A stretch of 64,000 nucleotides of DNA from a bacterium (GTDB lineage Bacteria > Orphanbacterota > Orphanbacteria > Orphanbacterales > Orphanbacteraceae). Every line of letters starts with the position of its first letter. The first letter of the stretch is position 1. The stretch spans positions 535,541-599,540 of the forward strand of contig JALGYY010000035.1 of the NCBI GenBank assembly GCA_025782575.1. The letters are read 5' to 3'. Shown piece after piece: positions 18,274-26,724 of the stretch. The notes beneath the pieces were generated by a model. The model saw only the letters and a list, made by a program, of their open reading frames with translations. It had not been told where the DNA came from and searched no databases. Both the position numbers and the translations under genes were made by a program.

Positions 18274-19446
18274 ATGTACAGGATCACTCAGGTCGTTCTG
18301 GTCACTTCAATCGCGATGTTGATGACGATCGGCATGGTACTGATCGGTTGTGAAGGGGATACGGGTCCTCCAGGCCCGGCCGGGCCCGCCGGCACTGACG
18401 GAGCCGACGGGGCCGACGGAGAGCAGGGCCTGCCGGGTGGGACGACTGAATACGACCTCACCAAGCTGAACGCGATCTCCGTTCCGATCGGGCCGTTCAT
18501 GGATGGCCAAGTCGACGGAATCTGGGAGACGGTGCCGGCGCTCGCCGTTCGGATGGGAGAAACGTCCGACGTTACCGATCCGTCCAGCATCAATGATTGT
18601 ACCGGCTGCCACAATTACGATAGCGACGTCCAGGTCACGCTGCAGGCGGTCTACACTACGGATCGCCTCTTCATTCTGGCCATGTGGAATGATCCGACGG
18701 CAAGCTTCACTCGCGGTGGAGCCTGGGAGTTCGTCAGTAATGCATGGTCGAGGAGTGAGAACTCGGAACAATCGGAAGATCGCATCGGATTTTACTTCCC
18801 CATCGGAGATGTCACGGGCGATCCGTGGGACACTGAAGGATGTATGGCGAAGTGCCACACCTACTGGCCTACCGATACCGATCCCCATGTCAGCACACAT
18901 GGAATCGTAGACGATGCGTGGTTGGAGACCGGCCGCGCCGATCTCTGGCACACCAAGGCGGCGCGCTGCGCTCCTGTGAGCTCCGCATTCGGATCGGGCC
19001 TGACAATAGACCCAATCACACATGAAGTCGTCGGAGGTTTCCTGTCACTGATCGGGTATGCCGATGACAAGCACGCGGGCCAGTGGGAACCGGATGCGAC
19101 GAACGGAGAGGACGGCGGGCAGTGCGCAGGCGATCCCGACACAGGGGTGAGCGATGCTGACGCCGCCCTGTACTGGCCTGCCTACATGGCACTGGACGCC
19201 ATTGTTCCGGAGCGCATTCTCCGCGAACCGGATGGGAGCCGGGCGGATATTGAGTTTGGCGGCACCTGGGACAACGGAATCTGGACAGTGGAACTGGCTC
19301 GTGATCTTGTCACCGGAAACGATGACGACGTCCAGTTCGACGACATCAGCCTGGAGTATCTCTTCAACATTGCAACGTTCGAGAATTCCCGACACGGCTA
19401 CGAGCACCGTACGTCGGCTAATCTCGATCTCAAGTTCATCGAGTAG
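18274..19446 (+). CDS. Haem-binding lipoprotein with ethylbenzene-dehydrogenase-type domain
   Basis: The 390-residue protein begins with a lipoprotein signal (VLVTSIAMLMTIGMVLIGC; lipobox LIGC), then a short collagen-like segment (GPPGPAGPAG), then a domain resembling the haem-binding gamma subunit of ethylbenzene dehydrogenase/DMSO-reductase enzymes (pattern PIGPFMDGQVDGIW, with a C-terminal WTVELARDLVTG). One CXXCH (CTGCH, about residue 111) and one unusual CMAKCH (CX3CH, about residue 191) could bind c-type haem. The start has a perfect AGGAGG five bases upstream; longer frames starting at 18142 are not needed. The gene stands alone and ends in a hairpin. The electron-transfer role is from family knowledge. 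Confidence 0.78.
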   Translation: MYRITQVVLVTSIAMLMTIGMVLIGCEGDTGPPGPAGPAGTDGADGADGEQGLPGGTTEYDLTKLNAISVPIGPFMDGQVDGIWETVPALAVRMGETSDVTDPSSINDCTGCHNYDSDVQVTLQAVYTTDRLFILAMWNDPTASFTRGGAWEFVSNAWSRSENSEQSEDRIGFYFPIGDVTGDPWDTEGCMAKCHTYWPTDTDPHVSTHGIVDDAWLETGRADLWHTKAARCAPVSSAFGSGLTIDPITHEVVGGFLSLIGYADDKHAGQWEPDATNGEDGGQCAGDPDTGVSDADAALYWPAYMALDAIVPERILREPDGSRADIEFGGTWDNGIWTVELARDLVTGNDDDVQFDDISLEYLFNIATFENSRHGYEHRTSANLDLKFIE

Positions 19447-19464
19447 CTGACTGCTCATGGCAGG

Positions 19465-19492
19465 GCCCCTCCCGGAGTATTTCGGGAGGGGC
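19465..19492 (+). terminator. Hairpin after the haem lipoprotein gene
   Basis: GCCCCTCCCG and CGGGAGGGGC form a perfect 10-bp stem with an 8-base loop, 18 bp after the stop codon. There is no long T run, so it may be a weak intrinsic or bidirectional terminator also serving the convergent comM remnant. Confidence 0.7.
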
Positions 19493-19537
19493 TTCGCCTG
19501 GTAGAACTCCACTCCACCGGCTAACCCCTAAGAAATT

Positions 19538-20050
19538 TCACCCCCTCCACCTCGGCCGGTCGAGCGACCGGTACTGGATTGCCTCGGCGATATGATCGGC
19601 ACTGACATGCTCGGCACCGGCCAGATCCGCGATCGTTCTGGCGACTCGTAGGATGCGGTCGTGTGCACGCGCCGAAAGCTCGAGCTTTTCCATGGCCATG
19701 CCGAGGAGTTGGCGACCTTCGGTGCCGGGCACGGCGAAGCGTTGCAGCAATCGCCGCTCCATCTCCGCGTTGGTCCGAGCAGGGCAACCCGATTCGGCCA
19801 TTGCACCAGGCCCGTCGCCGAGTCGCTCTGCCTGCACCCCCCGCGCCTGTACCACCCTCTTCCGAATCACTGCGGAACGCTCGCCGCTCCCCTCCCCCTT
19901 CTTCGAAAGCTCCTCGAAGGTCACGCGGGGCATCTCGATATGAATGTCGATCCGGTCGAGAAGGGGACCGGAAAGTTTACCGGCGTAACGGGCGATCATG
20001 GACGGGTCACAGGAGCAGCGCGTTTCACCATAGTACCCGCAGGGACACCG
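19538..20050 (-). pseudogene. comM: comM (Mg-chelatase-like AAA ATPase), 3' remnant
   Basis: The minus-strand frame encodes the last 170 or so residues of the ComM/YifB family: CPCGYYG, CSCDP, then GKLSGPLLDRIDIHIEMP, and the C-terminal helical domain ending SADHIAEAIQYRSLD. Intact ComM proteins have about 500 residues with N-terminal Lon-protease-like and AAA+ parts. Homology stops abruptly right before CPCGYYG, near 20,048, where TTGCGTTGC-rich sequence begins. The missing part is not elsewhere in the window. comM is a known insertion site for islands in other bacteria. This breakpoint marks one end of the accessory region. Confidence 0.85.
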
Positions 20051-20076
20051 TTGCGTTGCCTTTTGCCGGTCTTGCG

Positions 20077-20508
20077 TTGCGTTGCAAGAAACCGCCTCTT
20101 CTAGATTATCCCAAGAAAATCAACACTTTAGGAGATCACTTGAAGCGTCGGAGACTTGATTCGGGACTCCGTCAGAAGGACGCGGCGAAGCAATTAGGTG
20201 TCCGAGTGGACACGTTTCGACTCTGGGAAGGCAACGCAACCCTTGCGTTGCCGCAACACTGGCCCGGTTTGATCAAGTTCCTAGGTGGCTACCCGTTTCG
20301 GATCGGCAGATCTTTCCCCGAGAAGTTCCATGCAGCCCGCTTGATTCGGGGGCTTACGCATCGGGAGATAGCTGAAGTTTTTGGCGTGGATCCGAGTAAC
20401 GTGTCGCGGTGGGAACGGGGTATCCAGAAACCCGCTAACCGCATTGCCCGTCAAGTACGAGATTGGCTCCAAGATGTGCTTCAGAAGACCCCGCAAAACT
20501 CAGGATGA
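20077..20508 (+). CDS. Helix-turn-helix regulator with two HTH motifs
   Basis: The product of about 143 residues contains two Xre-like helix-turn-helix units: LRQKDAAKQLGVRVDTFRLWE and, about 60 residues later, LTHREIAEVFGVDPSNVSRWE. This two-HTH layout, with a conserved PKKINTLGDHLKRRRLDSG beginning, is common in small stand-alone DNA-binding proteins on mobile or recently acquired DNA. No ATG is available; TTG at 20077 is a guess, and the protein may begin slightly further upstream or at the TTG at 20141. A perfect 10-bp inverted repeat (20230-20252) lies inside the gene, and one arm of it recurs at 20051-20060. Confidence 0.65.
   Translation: MRCKKPPLLDYPKKINTLGDHLKRRRLDSGLRQKDAAKQLGVRVDTFRLWEGNATLALPQHWPGLIKFLGGYPFRIGRSFPEKFHAARLIRGLTHREIAEVFGVDPSNVSRWERGIQKPANRIARQVRDWLQDVLQKTPQNSG
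20230..20252. repeat. Perfect 10-bp inverted repeat inside the HTH gene
   Basis: GGCAACGCAA and TTGCGTTGCC are separated by CCC. The right arm is present again at 20051-20060, directly at the comM breakpoint, and a further variant (TTGCGTTGCG) is at 20072-20081. This could be a binding site for the encoded regulator or a recombination hotspot. Confidence 0.5.
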
Positions 20509-20667
20509 ACCGAGGTCCTTGGGGAGAAGCGGTTGATGCGAGGCCCGAAGGAGAATGACGGGAGTTATCGCTTCTCTACAGCTCTCTCAGTTGTGTGCTC
20601 CGAAATGACCTGCCCCCTGAAGCCTGCCCAGATCGAATGTTGGGCCTTTTCTTGTGATCACGCCCCG

Positions 20668-20815
20668 GGGTTATCCCCCGATTTCACGGACACATACGAA
20701 AAGCCGTATAATGGCTTTGGAGGTGTGTCATGCCACGAAGAAAGTTTTCGGACGAATACAAGCTGGAGGCTGTCGCTCTCCCACGCGCGGCCCTCCTGGG
20801 GCTCGCTTCTCTTAG
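20668..20815 (+). mobile_element. IS3-family remnant (left end and start of orfA)
   Basis: A 39-bp end sequence (20668-20706), ending in the CGGACAC type of terminal repeat seen in IS3-family elements, is followed by GGAGG and an ATG at 20730 that encodes MPRRKFSDEYKLEAVA, the first residues of an IS3-type orfA. Similarity then stops. The same 39 bp, with one mismatch, occurs at 27285-27323. The rest of 20509-21029 shows no gene. Confidence 0.65.
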
Positions 20816-21029
20816 ATAAGTCGTTCAAGCTCTTGTGCGTGCTCAAGGCTCGACTTTTCTTCTCCATGCTATGGTCCTATTATCTACGATCGATAAAACA
20901 ATAGCACCCCAACCTCGTTCCTGCAATCCAATAGACTCTGGCCAAGACCGCTTATACATCGGACGATACCTCGGGATGCATACGGGATCGCCGGCGAGAT
21001 TCGACTGTGCCCCACAAGCGTCCGACTCG

Positions 21030-21302
21030 CTATGGATTCTTGAATACTTCGTCGTGATCACCGACAACCCGCAGGTAAAGCGTTGCCCGGTAAAGCTGGA
21101 AGGTGAGTCGATACTTCATGGTCACGCTCGCTTCCCAGATGTCCGTCGTGCCCTGAATCCGCTTCGCTCGGAGGCTTGGGTGGTACGGCTTTTTCTCTTC
21201 CTTGGTCGCGAGAGGCCGGACCGTCTTGTCGACTCGCGTCTGGATGCTGGGCGAAAGTGATCGGTACGCCTTCTCGAAGGTCTTCGCGTAGACGACTTTC
21301 AT
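21030..21302 (-). CDS. RelE/ParE-superfamily toxin
   Basis: The 90-residue basic protein has the RelE-like pattern: N-terminal helices (YAKTFEKAYRSLSPSIQTRV), a middle strand RIQGTTDIWEASVTMKYRLTF and a final strand LYLRVVGDHDEVFKNP. Members of this fold cut mRNA on ribosomes or inhibit gyrase. The start overlaps the stop of the AbrB-type antitoxin gene by four bases (ATGA). The order antitoxin then toxin and the coupling are typical of type II modules. Whether it is an mRNA interferase or a gyrase inhibitor cannot be told from sequence. Confidence 0.8.
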   Translation of the reverse strand: MKVVYAKTFEKAYRSLSPSIQTRVDKTVRPLATKEEKKPYHPSLRAKRIQGTTDIWEASVTMKYRLTFQLYRATLYLRVVGDHDEVFKNP

Positions 21303-21592
21303 CGCCGTCGCTTTTGCCTTCCCTTGAGCTTGTCGATCGCCTGCTCGGCAGAATCGGCTTCGACAATTCTGCCCGATTGGAAGTCCTTGTCCGTATTATG
21401 TTCCATTTCGGTCCAGCGAGGACTCCAAAAATAGGCCTGTTCCGGGTCAATCTCAGGAGAGACGGAAAGGAGGATACCCTTCGGGGTGACTTCGAAATCG
21501 ATGTACTGCCCCTCAACCAGGGGAAACCTGTCACGAATCTCTTGGGGGATCGTGATTTGGAAGCGTCGCCGGATGCGCGATTTCGTGGCCAT
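21299..21592 (-). CDS. AbrB/MazE-type antitoxin
   Basis: The 97-residue protein begins with a SpoVT-AbrB swapped-hairpin DNA-binding domain (RRRFQITIPQEIRDRFPLVEGQ) and continues into a charged tail (about residues 55-97) that would wrap the toxin. Pairing an AbrB-type antitoxin with a RelE-type toxin is a less common mix than MazE with MazF. It is first in the operon, with a good promoter 50-80 bp upstream, and probably represses that promoter. Confidence 0.8.
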   Translation of the reverse strand: MATKSRIRRRFQITIPQEIRDRFPLVEGQYIDFEVTPKGILLSVSPEIDPEQAYFWSPRWTEMEHNTDKDFQSGRIVEADSAEQAIDKLKGRQKRRR

Positions 21593-21644
21593 CTCTATTA
21601 TCCTGATGGGGCGTTGTGTTTAAGAATTCAGCTTTCTGATATTC

Positions 21645-21673
21645 AGAATATATGATTTTCAGACTGCTGTCAA
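21645..21673 (-). promoter_or_regulatory. Promoter of the toxin-antitoxin operon
   Basis: On the minus strand a perfect TTGACA is followed after 17 bases by TATTCT (or after 15 by TATATT). Between this and the antitoxin start, repeated CTGA(A/T)AT(A/C) units (21625-21662) could be the antitoxin operator. Confidence 0.6.
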
Positions 21674-21762
21674 GCCCTCCTCCTGTTCCCCCGTGGAAGC
21701 GGCCGTTATCGCGTGGAGTTTGAGGGGGATTGCACCTAATGAATAAAAGTGTGCAGTGCGCT

Positions 21763-21811
21763 GATTGGCGACAACTGTTTTTCCCGTTGGAATTTATAAT
21801 TGTCGCTAATC
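21763..21811 (+). promoter_or_regulatory. TATAAT promoter framed by a 12-13-bp inverted repeat
   Basis: GATTGGCGACAA (21763-21774) and TTGTCGCTAATC (21800-21811) are inverted repeats with one mismatch, and a perfect TATAAT (21795-21800) sits at the inner edge of the right arm. Just downstream AAGGGAGG precedes a GTG that opens only a four-codon frame. The layout suggests an operator for a dyad-binding repressor controlling the genes at 21877-26125. No good -35 box is visible. Confidence 0.45.
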
Positions 21812-21876
21812 ACAAGGGAGGAAAAAGCAGTGGCAGTAGCTTAGCTAAATTGATATCATTGCCATAGTTTGGATGG

Positions 21877-22206
21877 GTGATTTCAACGCGGTGCTATACC
21901 CTGGGCCTTCAGATGAGTAAACATTCTAGCCAGAAATACATATACAAGGAGCTAGTTGCAGAGGCGACCACCGCTCTGCGCCGAGGCCGCGTCTCGATTG
22001 CGACTTATGCACTCGAACACGCCCAGAGTTTTGAGAAGCACTGGAGCACCGCCGACGCTCTCCTGCTTGGACAGTGCTATCTACAGCTCAGACGTTTCCC
22101 TGACGCTATTCGCGTTTCTCGAGAGATCCTCAGCTCCCTGCCTAATTGCCAGCCTGCTCTTGAGTTGCAACAAGAGGCCGTAGCCGCGGCCGCATCCACA
22201 AACTAG
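21877..22206 (+). CDS. Small helical TPR-like protein
   Basis: The protein of 97-109 residues (start GTG 21877 or ATG 21913) is helical, with one tetratricopeptide-like pair: ADALLLGQCYLQLRRFPDAIRV followed by a helix with SREILSSLPNCQPALELQ. No signal peptide or catalytic motif is visible. It lies upstream of, and in the same direction as, the large HD-methyltransferase gene, 259 bp away, and downstream of the inverted-repeat promoter. It may be an adaptor for that protein, but this is only suggested by position. Confidence 0.5.
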   Translation: MISTRCYTLGLQMSKHSSQKYIYKELVAEATTALRRGRVSIATYALEHAQSFEKHWSTADALLLGQCYLQLRRFPDAIRVSREILSSLPNCQPALELQQEAVAAAASTN

Positions 22207-22465
22207 TACTTCTGACTCCGCGAACTCGCTGTGGTACACTCATACACGTCATTGATGTAGTATTCTTGCTCGGGAGTTGAATACGGTGACTCGCCACATG
22301 GTTTGAGCCTCATTCTCTCCGCGTATTGTTCCTGGGGCAAGTTCCGAACATATTCACGATCGGCCACCGCCAATTGAGACAATCGATGCCCTAACCGGAT
22401 GCTGCGGCCTGGCAGAGCGGCGTTTCTTACAGTTTTGGCTCTAGACGTCTACACCGAGAAATCAA

Positions 22466-25400
22466 ATGGAACCTAGTTGGGATGAAGACCAGTACCTATT
22501 GCTCATCTACCGAGACGAGATGGCAGACAGAACAATCGCTGCCTCCCCTCTCACATCACCCAGCAAGACTATAGCCCTACATCGTTGGTCCGCTAACCCG
22601 GGACGGAACCCAGAGGATTTCGGTCTAAGCATAAAGGACCTACAAGAAGAGAGTAGAGCATCTGATCCGGTCCGACCAGGCCAAGACTCTCTCTTCAGTA
22701 ATCTGAGCACTGGGGACTGGGTCGGAATTGATGGTCGACTAGGAATCGAGAAAGATCTTCGCCCTATTCCCCTAGGCTGTTCTGTGTGGGGATGGTGGCG
22801 CAAACCGTGGGAGGTGAATACGAGCCTTCTCACGCGATTGAAAGCGGTAACTCGGCATTTGAGACCTAAGGTGCTGCTTTACAATCAATATGTGCATCGA
22901 TTGTATCATGCCACACTAGTGGACCTGTATTTCAGTGAAACTCTCACCTCTGTAGTTTGCCCGCCTCAATGGCTTGTTTCTTGCCCCCAATACTACCGAA
23001 GGACGCCGCATCTGTGCGGAGCATTCTTTGTTCTGAAGATCGAGGAATCTGAAGCTGATGCAAAGATCCTTGGAGCAGATTTCTATATTGACTCTGCCAC
23101 TTTTGGGGTCTCGCACGATAGTCACGTGATTCCGACTCCAAGTGATATTGGCCAGGCGATTCCAGCGATCATTGATCGCAATCCCAATAGGATAAATCTC
23201 CGCACGGTGGAGCGAACAATACTTGTCGTCCGTTCGTATCCGCAGAAGGAAAAGACCGCCAGCCTACTAAGGGAGGACGTCGAAGATGTACAAGAGGATC
23301 TCCCCAAGGCTCTTGGGGAGACTAAGTGGCCTGATGTCTTAAGTGTACTGCGTAGCGCCTCGCCATCTGCCTGGCGGAAGCTTGCCACCAATCAGGAGGC
23401 AATCAAGACTCTGGGCGAGCGCGCACAGATTGAGGGTTCACGGTTGACACGCCTTGACTTCTGGCTATTTGCGAGCGCTGTGACATCGCCTCATCTTCGC
23501 CCGATTCTTGAGACCTCCGGTAGAGACGATTTCACGGGATTGGGAGTCGCCCTAAGATGCTGGGTGACTGAAGATGACGAAGAACGAGGGCGAGTAACTG
23601 CAGCTAAAGTTTTTGCCGAGGCATGGGGCATGGCTCAAGGCCGATACAATCTCGCCGAGCTTCCGAATGGCTACTTCGAGAGATTGCCCGCTGTTGAGGC
23701 GATTGCGGCCGCTGTAAAGCATGATATCGGGAAGAAGTTCTATCGTGATCACCTTAGCCATAACGTGCGTGCCGCCCTGCTGAGCGCAAGGTTAATCGAG
23801 GAACGTTCGATAGATCTGGGCGAAGAAGTGAATGGTGCACTGATTGGGTTTCTTTCTGGCCTCTTGCATGATCTTGCTCTCCCACTCACGACATTCCCCA
23901 AAACTGTTAGCAGCCTTGCAGAAGCACTTCGCGAGGCACAGCATCAACCCGAAAATAGCCAGCAGAGTATTCAGCCACACGTATTACTTCTTGATCAGGA
24001 GATCCTAAGACGAAGCCTTAGCTACGTTGCTCTGCTCGCGTCAGTGCAGAATGTTCCTCATTCTATAGAAGCCAGTACACTCCGGCCTTGGGAAGACAGA
24101 TCAGGCGCTCTGCAATTGACAGATGCAGGAGTCCTGATTGATGAGCTTCTTTGTGCCATCTCGGGGGACCACGCTTTGATTAGTGCCGCCCTCATATTCG
24201 ACTACGCGGTCCATGGCGCGAAGGAGCATGGCGACTTTGACAGTGGGGTCAAGACGCTTTTTCCGAGGATGACGGGTTCCGATTCAACTCCCGAGGGACG
24301 AGAGCTAGCCTGCATCCTTCAGTGCATAGCACTGCATGATAGGCGAGCTGCTGCTGAACACCATGGGGTTTTGGATGTGCCAACCACAACACCGCAACCT
24401 ATTAGCATTCAGGACTTCACACTGCCATCTATTGTCGCGATTGCTGATGAGCTACAGGAGTGGGGGCGGTCACTGGGTAAGCCACACGAGATTGGAGCGA
24501 TTGATGCCGATATTCGTATCAGCGAATCTAGCGTACGTGCCATATTTACCATGTCTAATCGCGCAGCAACATTCGAGTCCGTGCGCTTTTGCTTGTTGGA
24601 GTATCTTCTGGGGAAATTCAAGACCATTGGGCGAATTAGGATAACTAGCGCGTTCGATGCTGTGCTATCCTTGACCCTCAAAGTCACAAATCTGACTGCT
24701 TTCCACCTGGTGTACGTATGTAACGGAATGAACAGCACGATTAAGTACAAGAGACCCGTGGAGCAATTGGATTTTTCCACATGGCCGAAAGGAGGTAATC
24801 TTCAACGGGAGGTAACAGGATCCAACGTGTCACACCTCGTTGCATTTCAGCGAGGCAGTAGGGCCGATGACAAGCGTGACTTCCTGAATATCAGCGGGGA
24901 TGGTGCATATGTTGAGGAATTCGTGAAATGGGCGCGCATGAACACCCCCCTCGAGTCCCTCTCCATTGAGGCAGGGAAGGTGGTGATCCGTCTCAAAGGC
25001 GGCTACAAAGTGTGGGGCAAGCCCCTAGCTTACAGATTCGGAAAGGTAAGTGCTTCCAGTATCCCAGCTACAGTATTCCCTCCATCCGGTAGGATCGGGC
25101 ACATAGAGTTATCACTTCAAGGCGACAACAGCAGTGAAGAAGAGATGCAGGGTCCTCCAGCTATTGACCCGCAGAAAACCCCACACCCGCATTTCCTAGA
25201 TTTCGATTGGCGTTTTACATCACAGACGGCAGTAGCTTTGGTAGATGCTGCAAGACACCATGCGAACGGGAACATGATCGGCTATCTCGGGTGCCCGACC
25301 TTAGCACTCTGGCATGCCCGGAGGTATCCTGAAGAAGAAAACTGGCTTCTCCTAGACCGTGGTCACTTTTCATTAGCAGAGTGGCTCGATAACCAAATAC

Positions 25401-26125
25401 CCAGATCACAATACGAACCACTCGATGTCTTCAATGATATTCCTACGAAGCTGCTTGGAAGGTTCTCTCTCGTACTAACAGACCCACCATGGTACGATCC
25501 TCACTATGAATCGTTTTGGCGAACCGCATACGCTCTACTAACCCCCAAGGGCGTCCTAGGCGTTAGTCATTATCCACGATCGCTGGATGAGCGGAAATTC
25601 GAATGGTTCAGGCTAAAACTGGCGAGGAGCGCGGCTAGAGCCATGCGAGAGTTCGGAGCGATAGAAATCGACTACGATATTCCCGAATTCGAATCCGCTG
25701 CCAATGGGCTGCATCGCAAATTCATGCATCCAGCACTGGGTGTTTACCGCCCTGGGTTCATGGACTTCTATCGAATGCCTGATGAGAAACTTTCATGGGA
25801 GGACAAGCCAAGGAGACCTCTGCGCTTGGATCCAGCGAGCGTTCTAACCCACAGCATTTCACTTGACGAAGGCCATCATTTGAGGTGTCGTCCCGTGAGT
25901 CAGCTGACGAATCAATTCCCACTTGAAGTCGAAGCCGTGCGTAGAGGTATCAAAAGATTAACTAGATTACCCGATGCATGGATCGCGTGGTCGTCCCGCA
26001 ACCTGATCGTACGAAAAGCTGCTACTACCAGGGAGGGCGACCGTCTGGAGTCACTTTCTGATCTGGCCAAGTTTGTTATAGAGAAGGAACAGCCGAACGC
26101 CGATATTCACACATTGCCAGAGTAG
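22466..26125 (+). CDS. 1219-aa protein with HD-like region and DPPW methyltransferase domain
   Basis: Three parts can be seen. Residues 1 to about 400 are unrecognised, with several tryptophans and cysteines. From about 415 to 720 a helical region has an HD-phosphohydrolase-like series of histidines and aspartates: DHLSHNVRAALLSARL, GLLHDLALPL, IFDYAVHG, QCIALHD and SIVAIADELQEWG. From about 910 to 1130 there is a Rossmann-type methyltransferase with GYLGCPTLALW (motif I-like), WLLLDRG (acidic loop) and LTDPPWYDP (motif IV, as in N6-adenine or N4-cytosine methyltransferases). No signal or membrane segment is visible. A hairpin follows the stop. Codon use looks less G+C-rich than in the core genes, which suggests acquisition. 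I know no named family with this architecture; a defence or nucleic-acid modification role is inferred. Confidence 0.7.
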   Translation: MEPSWDEDQYLLLIYRDEMADRTIAASPLTSPSKTIALHRWSANPGRNPEDFGLSIKDLQEESRASDPVRPGQDSLFSNLSTGDWVGIDGRLGIEKDLRPIPLGCSVWGWWRKPWEVNTSLLTRLKAVTRHLRPKVLLYNQYVHRLYHATLVDLYFSETLTSVVCPPQWLVSCPQYYRRTPHLCGAFFVLKIEESEADAKILGADFYIDSATFGVSHDSHVIPTPSDIGQAIPAIIDRNPNRINLRTVERTILVVRSYPQKEKTASLLREDVEDVQEDLPKALGETKWPDVLSVLRSASPSAWRKLATNQEAIKTLGERAQIEGSRLTRLDFWLFASAVTSPHLRPILETSGRDDFTGLGVALRCWVTEDDEERGRVTAAKVFAEAWGMAQGRYNLAELPNGYFERLPAVEAIAAAVKHDIGKKFYRDHLSHNVRAALLSARLIEERSIDLGEEVNGALIGFLSGLLHDLALPLTTFPKTVSSLAEALREAQHQPENSQQSIQPHVLLLDQEILRRSLSYVALLASVQNVPHSIEASTLRPWEDRSGALQLTDAGVLIDELLCAISGDHALISAALIFDYAVHGAKEHGDFDSGVKTLFPRMTGSDSTPEGRELACILQCIALHDRRAAAEHHGVLDVPTTTPQPISIQDFTLPSIVAIADELQEWGRSLGKPHEIGAIDADIRISESSVRAIFTMSNRAATFESVRFCLLEYLLGKFKTIGRIRITSAFDAVLSLTLKVTNLTAFHLVYVCNGMNSTIKYKRPVEQLDFSTWPKGGNLQREVTGSNVSHLVAFQRGSRADDKRDFLNISGDGAYVEEFVKWARMNTPLESLSIEAGKVVIRLKGGYKVWGKPLAYRFGKVSASSIPATVFPPSGRIGHIELSLQGDNSSEEEMQGPPAIDPQKTPHPHFLDFDWRFTSQTAVALVDAARHHANGNMIGYLGCPTLALWHARRYPEEENWLLLDRGHFSLAEWLDNQIPRSQYEPLDVFNDIPTKLLGRFSLVLTDPPWYDPHYESFWRTAYALLTPKGVLGVSHYPRSLDERKFEWFRLKLARSAARAMREFGAIEIDYDIPEFESAANGLHRKFMHPALGVYRPGFMDFYRMPDEKLSWEDKPRRPLRLDPASVLTHSISLDEGHHLRCRPVSQLTNQFPLEVEAVRRGIKRLTRLPDAWIAWSSRNLIVRKAATTREGDRLESLSDLAKFVIEKEQPNADIHTLPE

Positions 26126-26171
26126 ACGGTAGGATTCCCGGGTTAAAAGCAAACTCAAGGGAATATAGAGA

Positions 26172-26195
26172 AGCCCGGCACATAAGCGCCGGGCT
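26172..26195 (+). terminator. Hairpin after the HD-methyltransferase gene
   Basis: AGCCCGGC and GCCGGGCT form a perfect 8-bp stem with an 8-base loop, 47 bp after the stop codon. It is followed by a short pyrimidine-rich stretch. Confidence 0.6.
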
Positions 26196-26211
26196 CGATC
26201 GGTTTACGCTG

Positions 26212-26601
26212 CTAGGTTCTCATATATAGCAACTGAAACACCTCACAACAAAGCGTTAACAACTTTCTGTCAGGAAGGATATTATCGTCCCCAAGCACGC
26301 TAACGTGGAAACACCTCAACCAATCACCTTTTTCTGACATGCTGTGCAGCTCGGCTCCCTGTGCCCTCGCAAATCTACGGATAGTAGGGAGCAGTCTTTG
26401 TGCCGTCCCGTAACACTCGATCACAAGGTCCATTCCACCTGGATGTGAATGAGGCCGATGCATACCCCGAATGGTAAAGGAACAACCAGATTCAAACTTC
26501 AGAGCAATGTTACTTCGTGTGAATAAAGGACACAAGTTCGTACCCGCCTTTCTGCCACGAGCACGAACCTTCGTCCCCGACAGCCAGGGGGCCTTCTGCA
26601 T
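26212..26601 (-). CDS. Hypothetical protein, doubtful
   Basis: A 129-residue minus-strand frame between the methyltransferase and MazG genes. Residues 50-125 have an alternating strand-helix pattern (MDLVIECYGTAQRLLPTIRR, then WLRCFHVSVLGDD), which looks protein-like, but there is no strong ribosome-binding site and no family I recognise. If it is not real, 26,196-26,724 is simply non-coding. Confidence 0.3.
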   Translation of the reverse strand: MQKAPWLSGTKVRARGRKAGTNLCPLFTRSNIALKFESGCSFTIRGMHRPHSHPGGMDLVIECYGTAQRLLPTIRRFARAQGAELHSMSEKGDWLRCFHVSVLGDDNILPDRKLLTLCCEVFQLLYMRT

Positions 26602-26724
26602 CAGTTCCCTTGGCTGCCGGGGACGCTCTTATTGTGTAAGAGCAGCATTCATGATACAACATTCATGCCATCAGTCAAGTCATATCCGCACTCAAAGAGC
26701 CGAAAAAGTTGAAGGAGCATAGCC

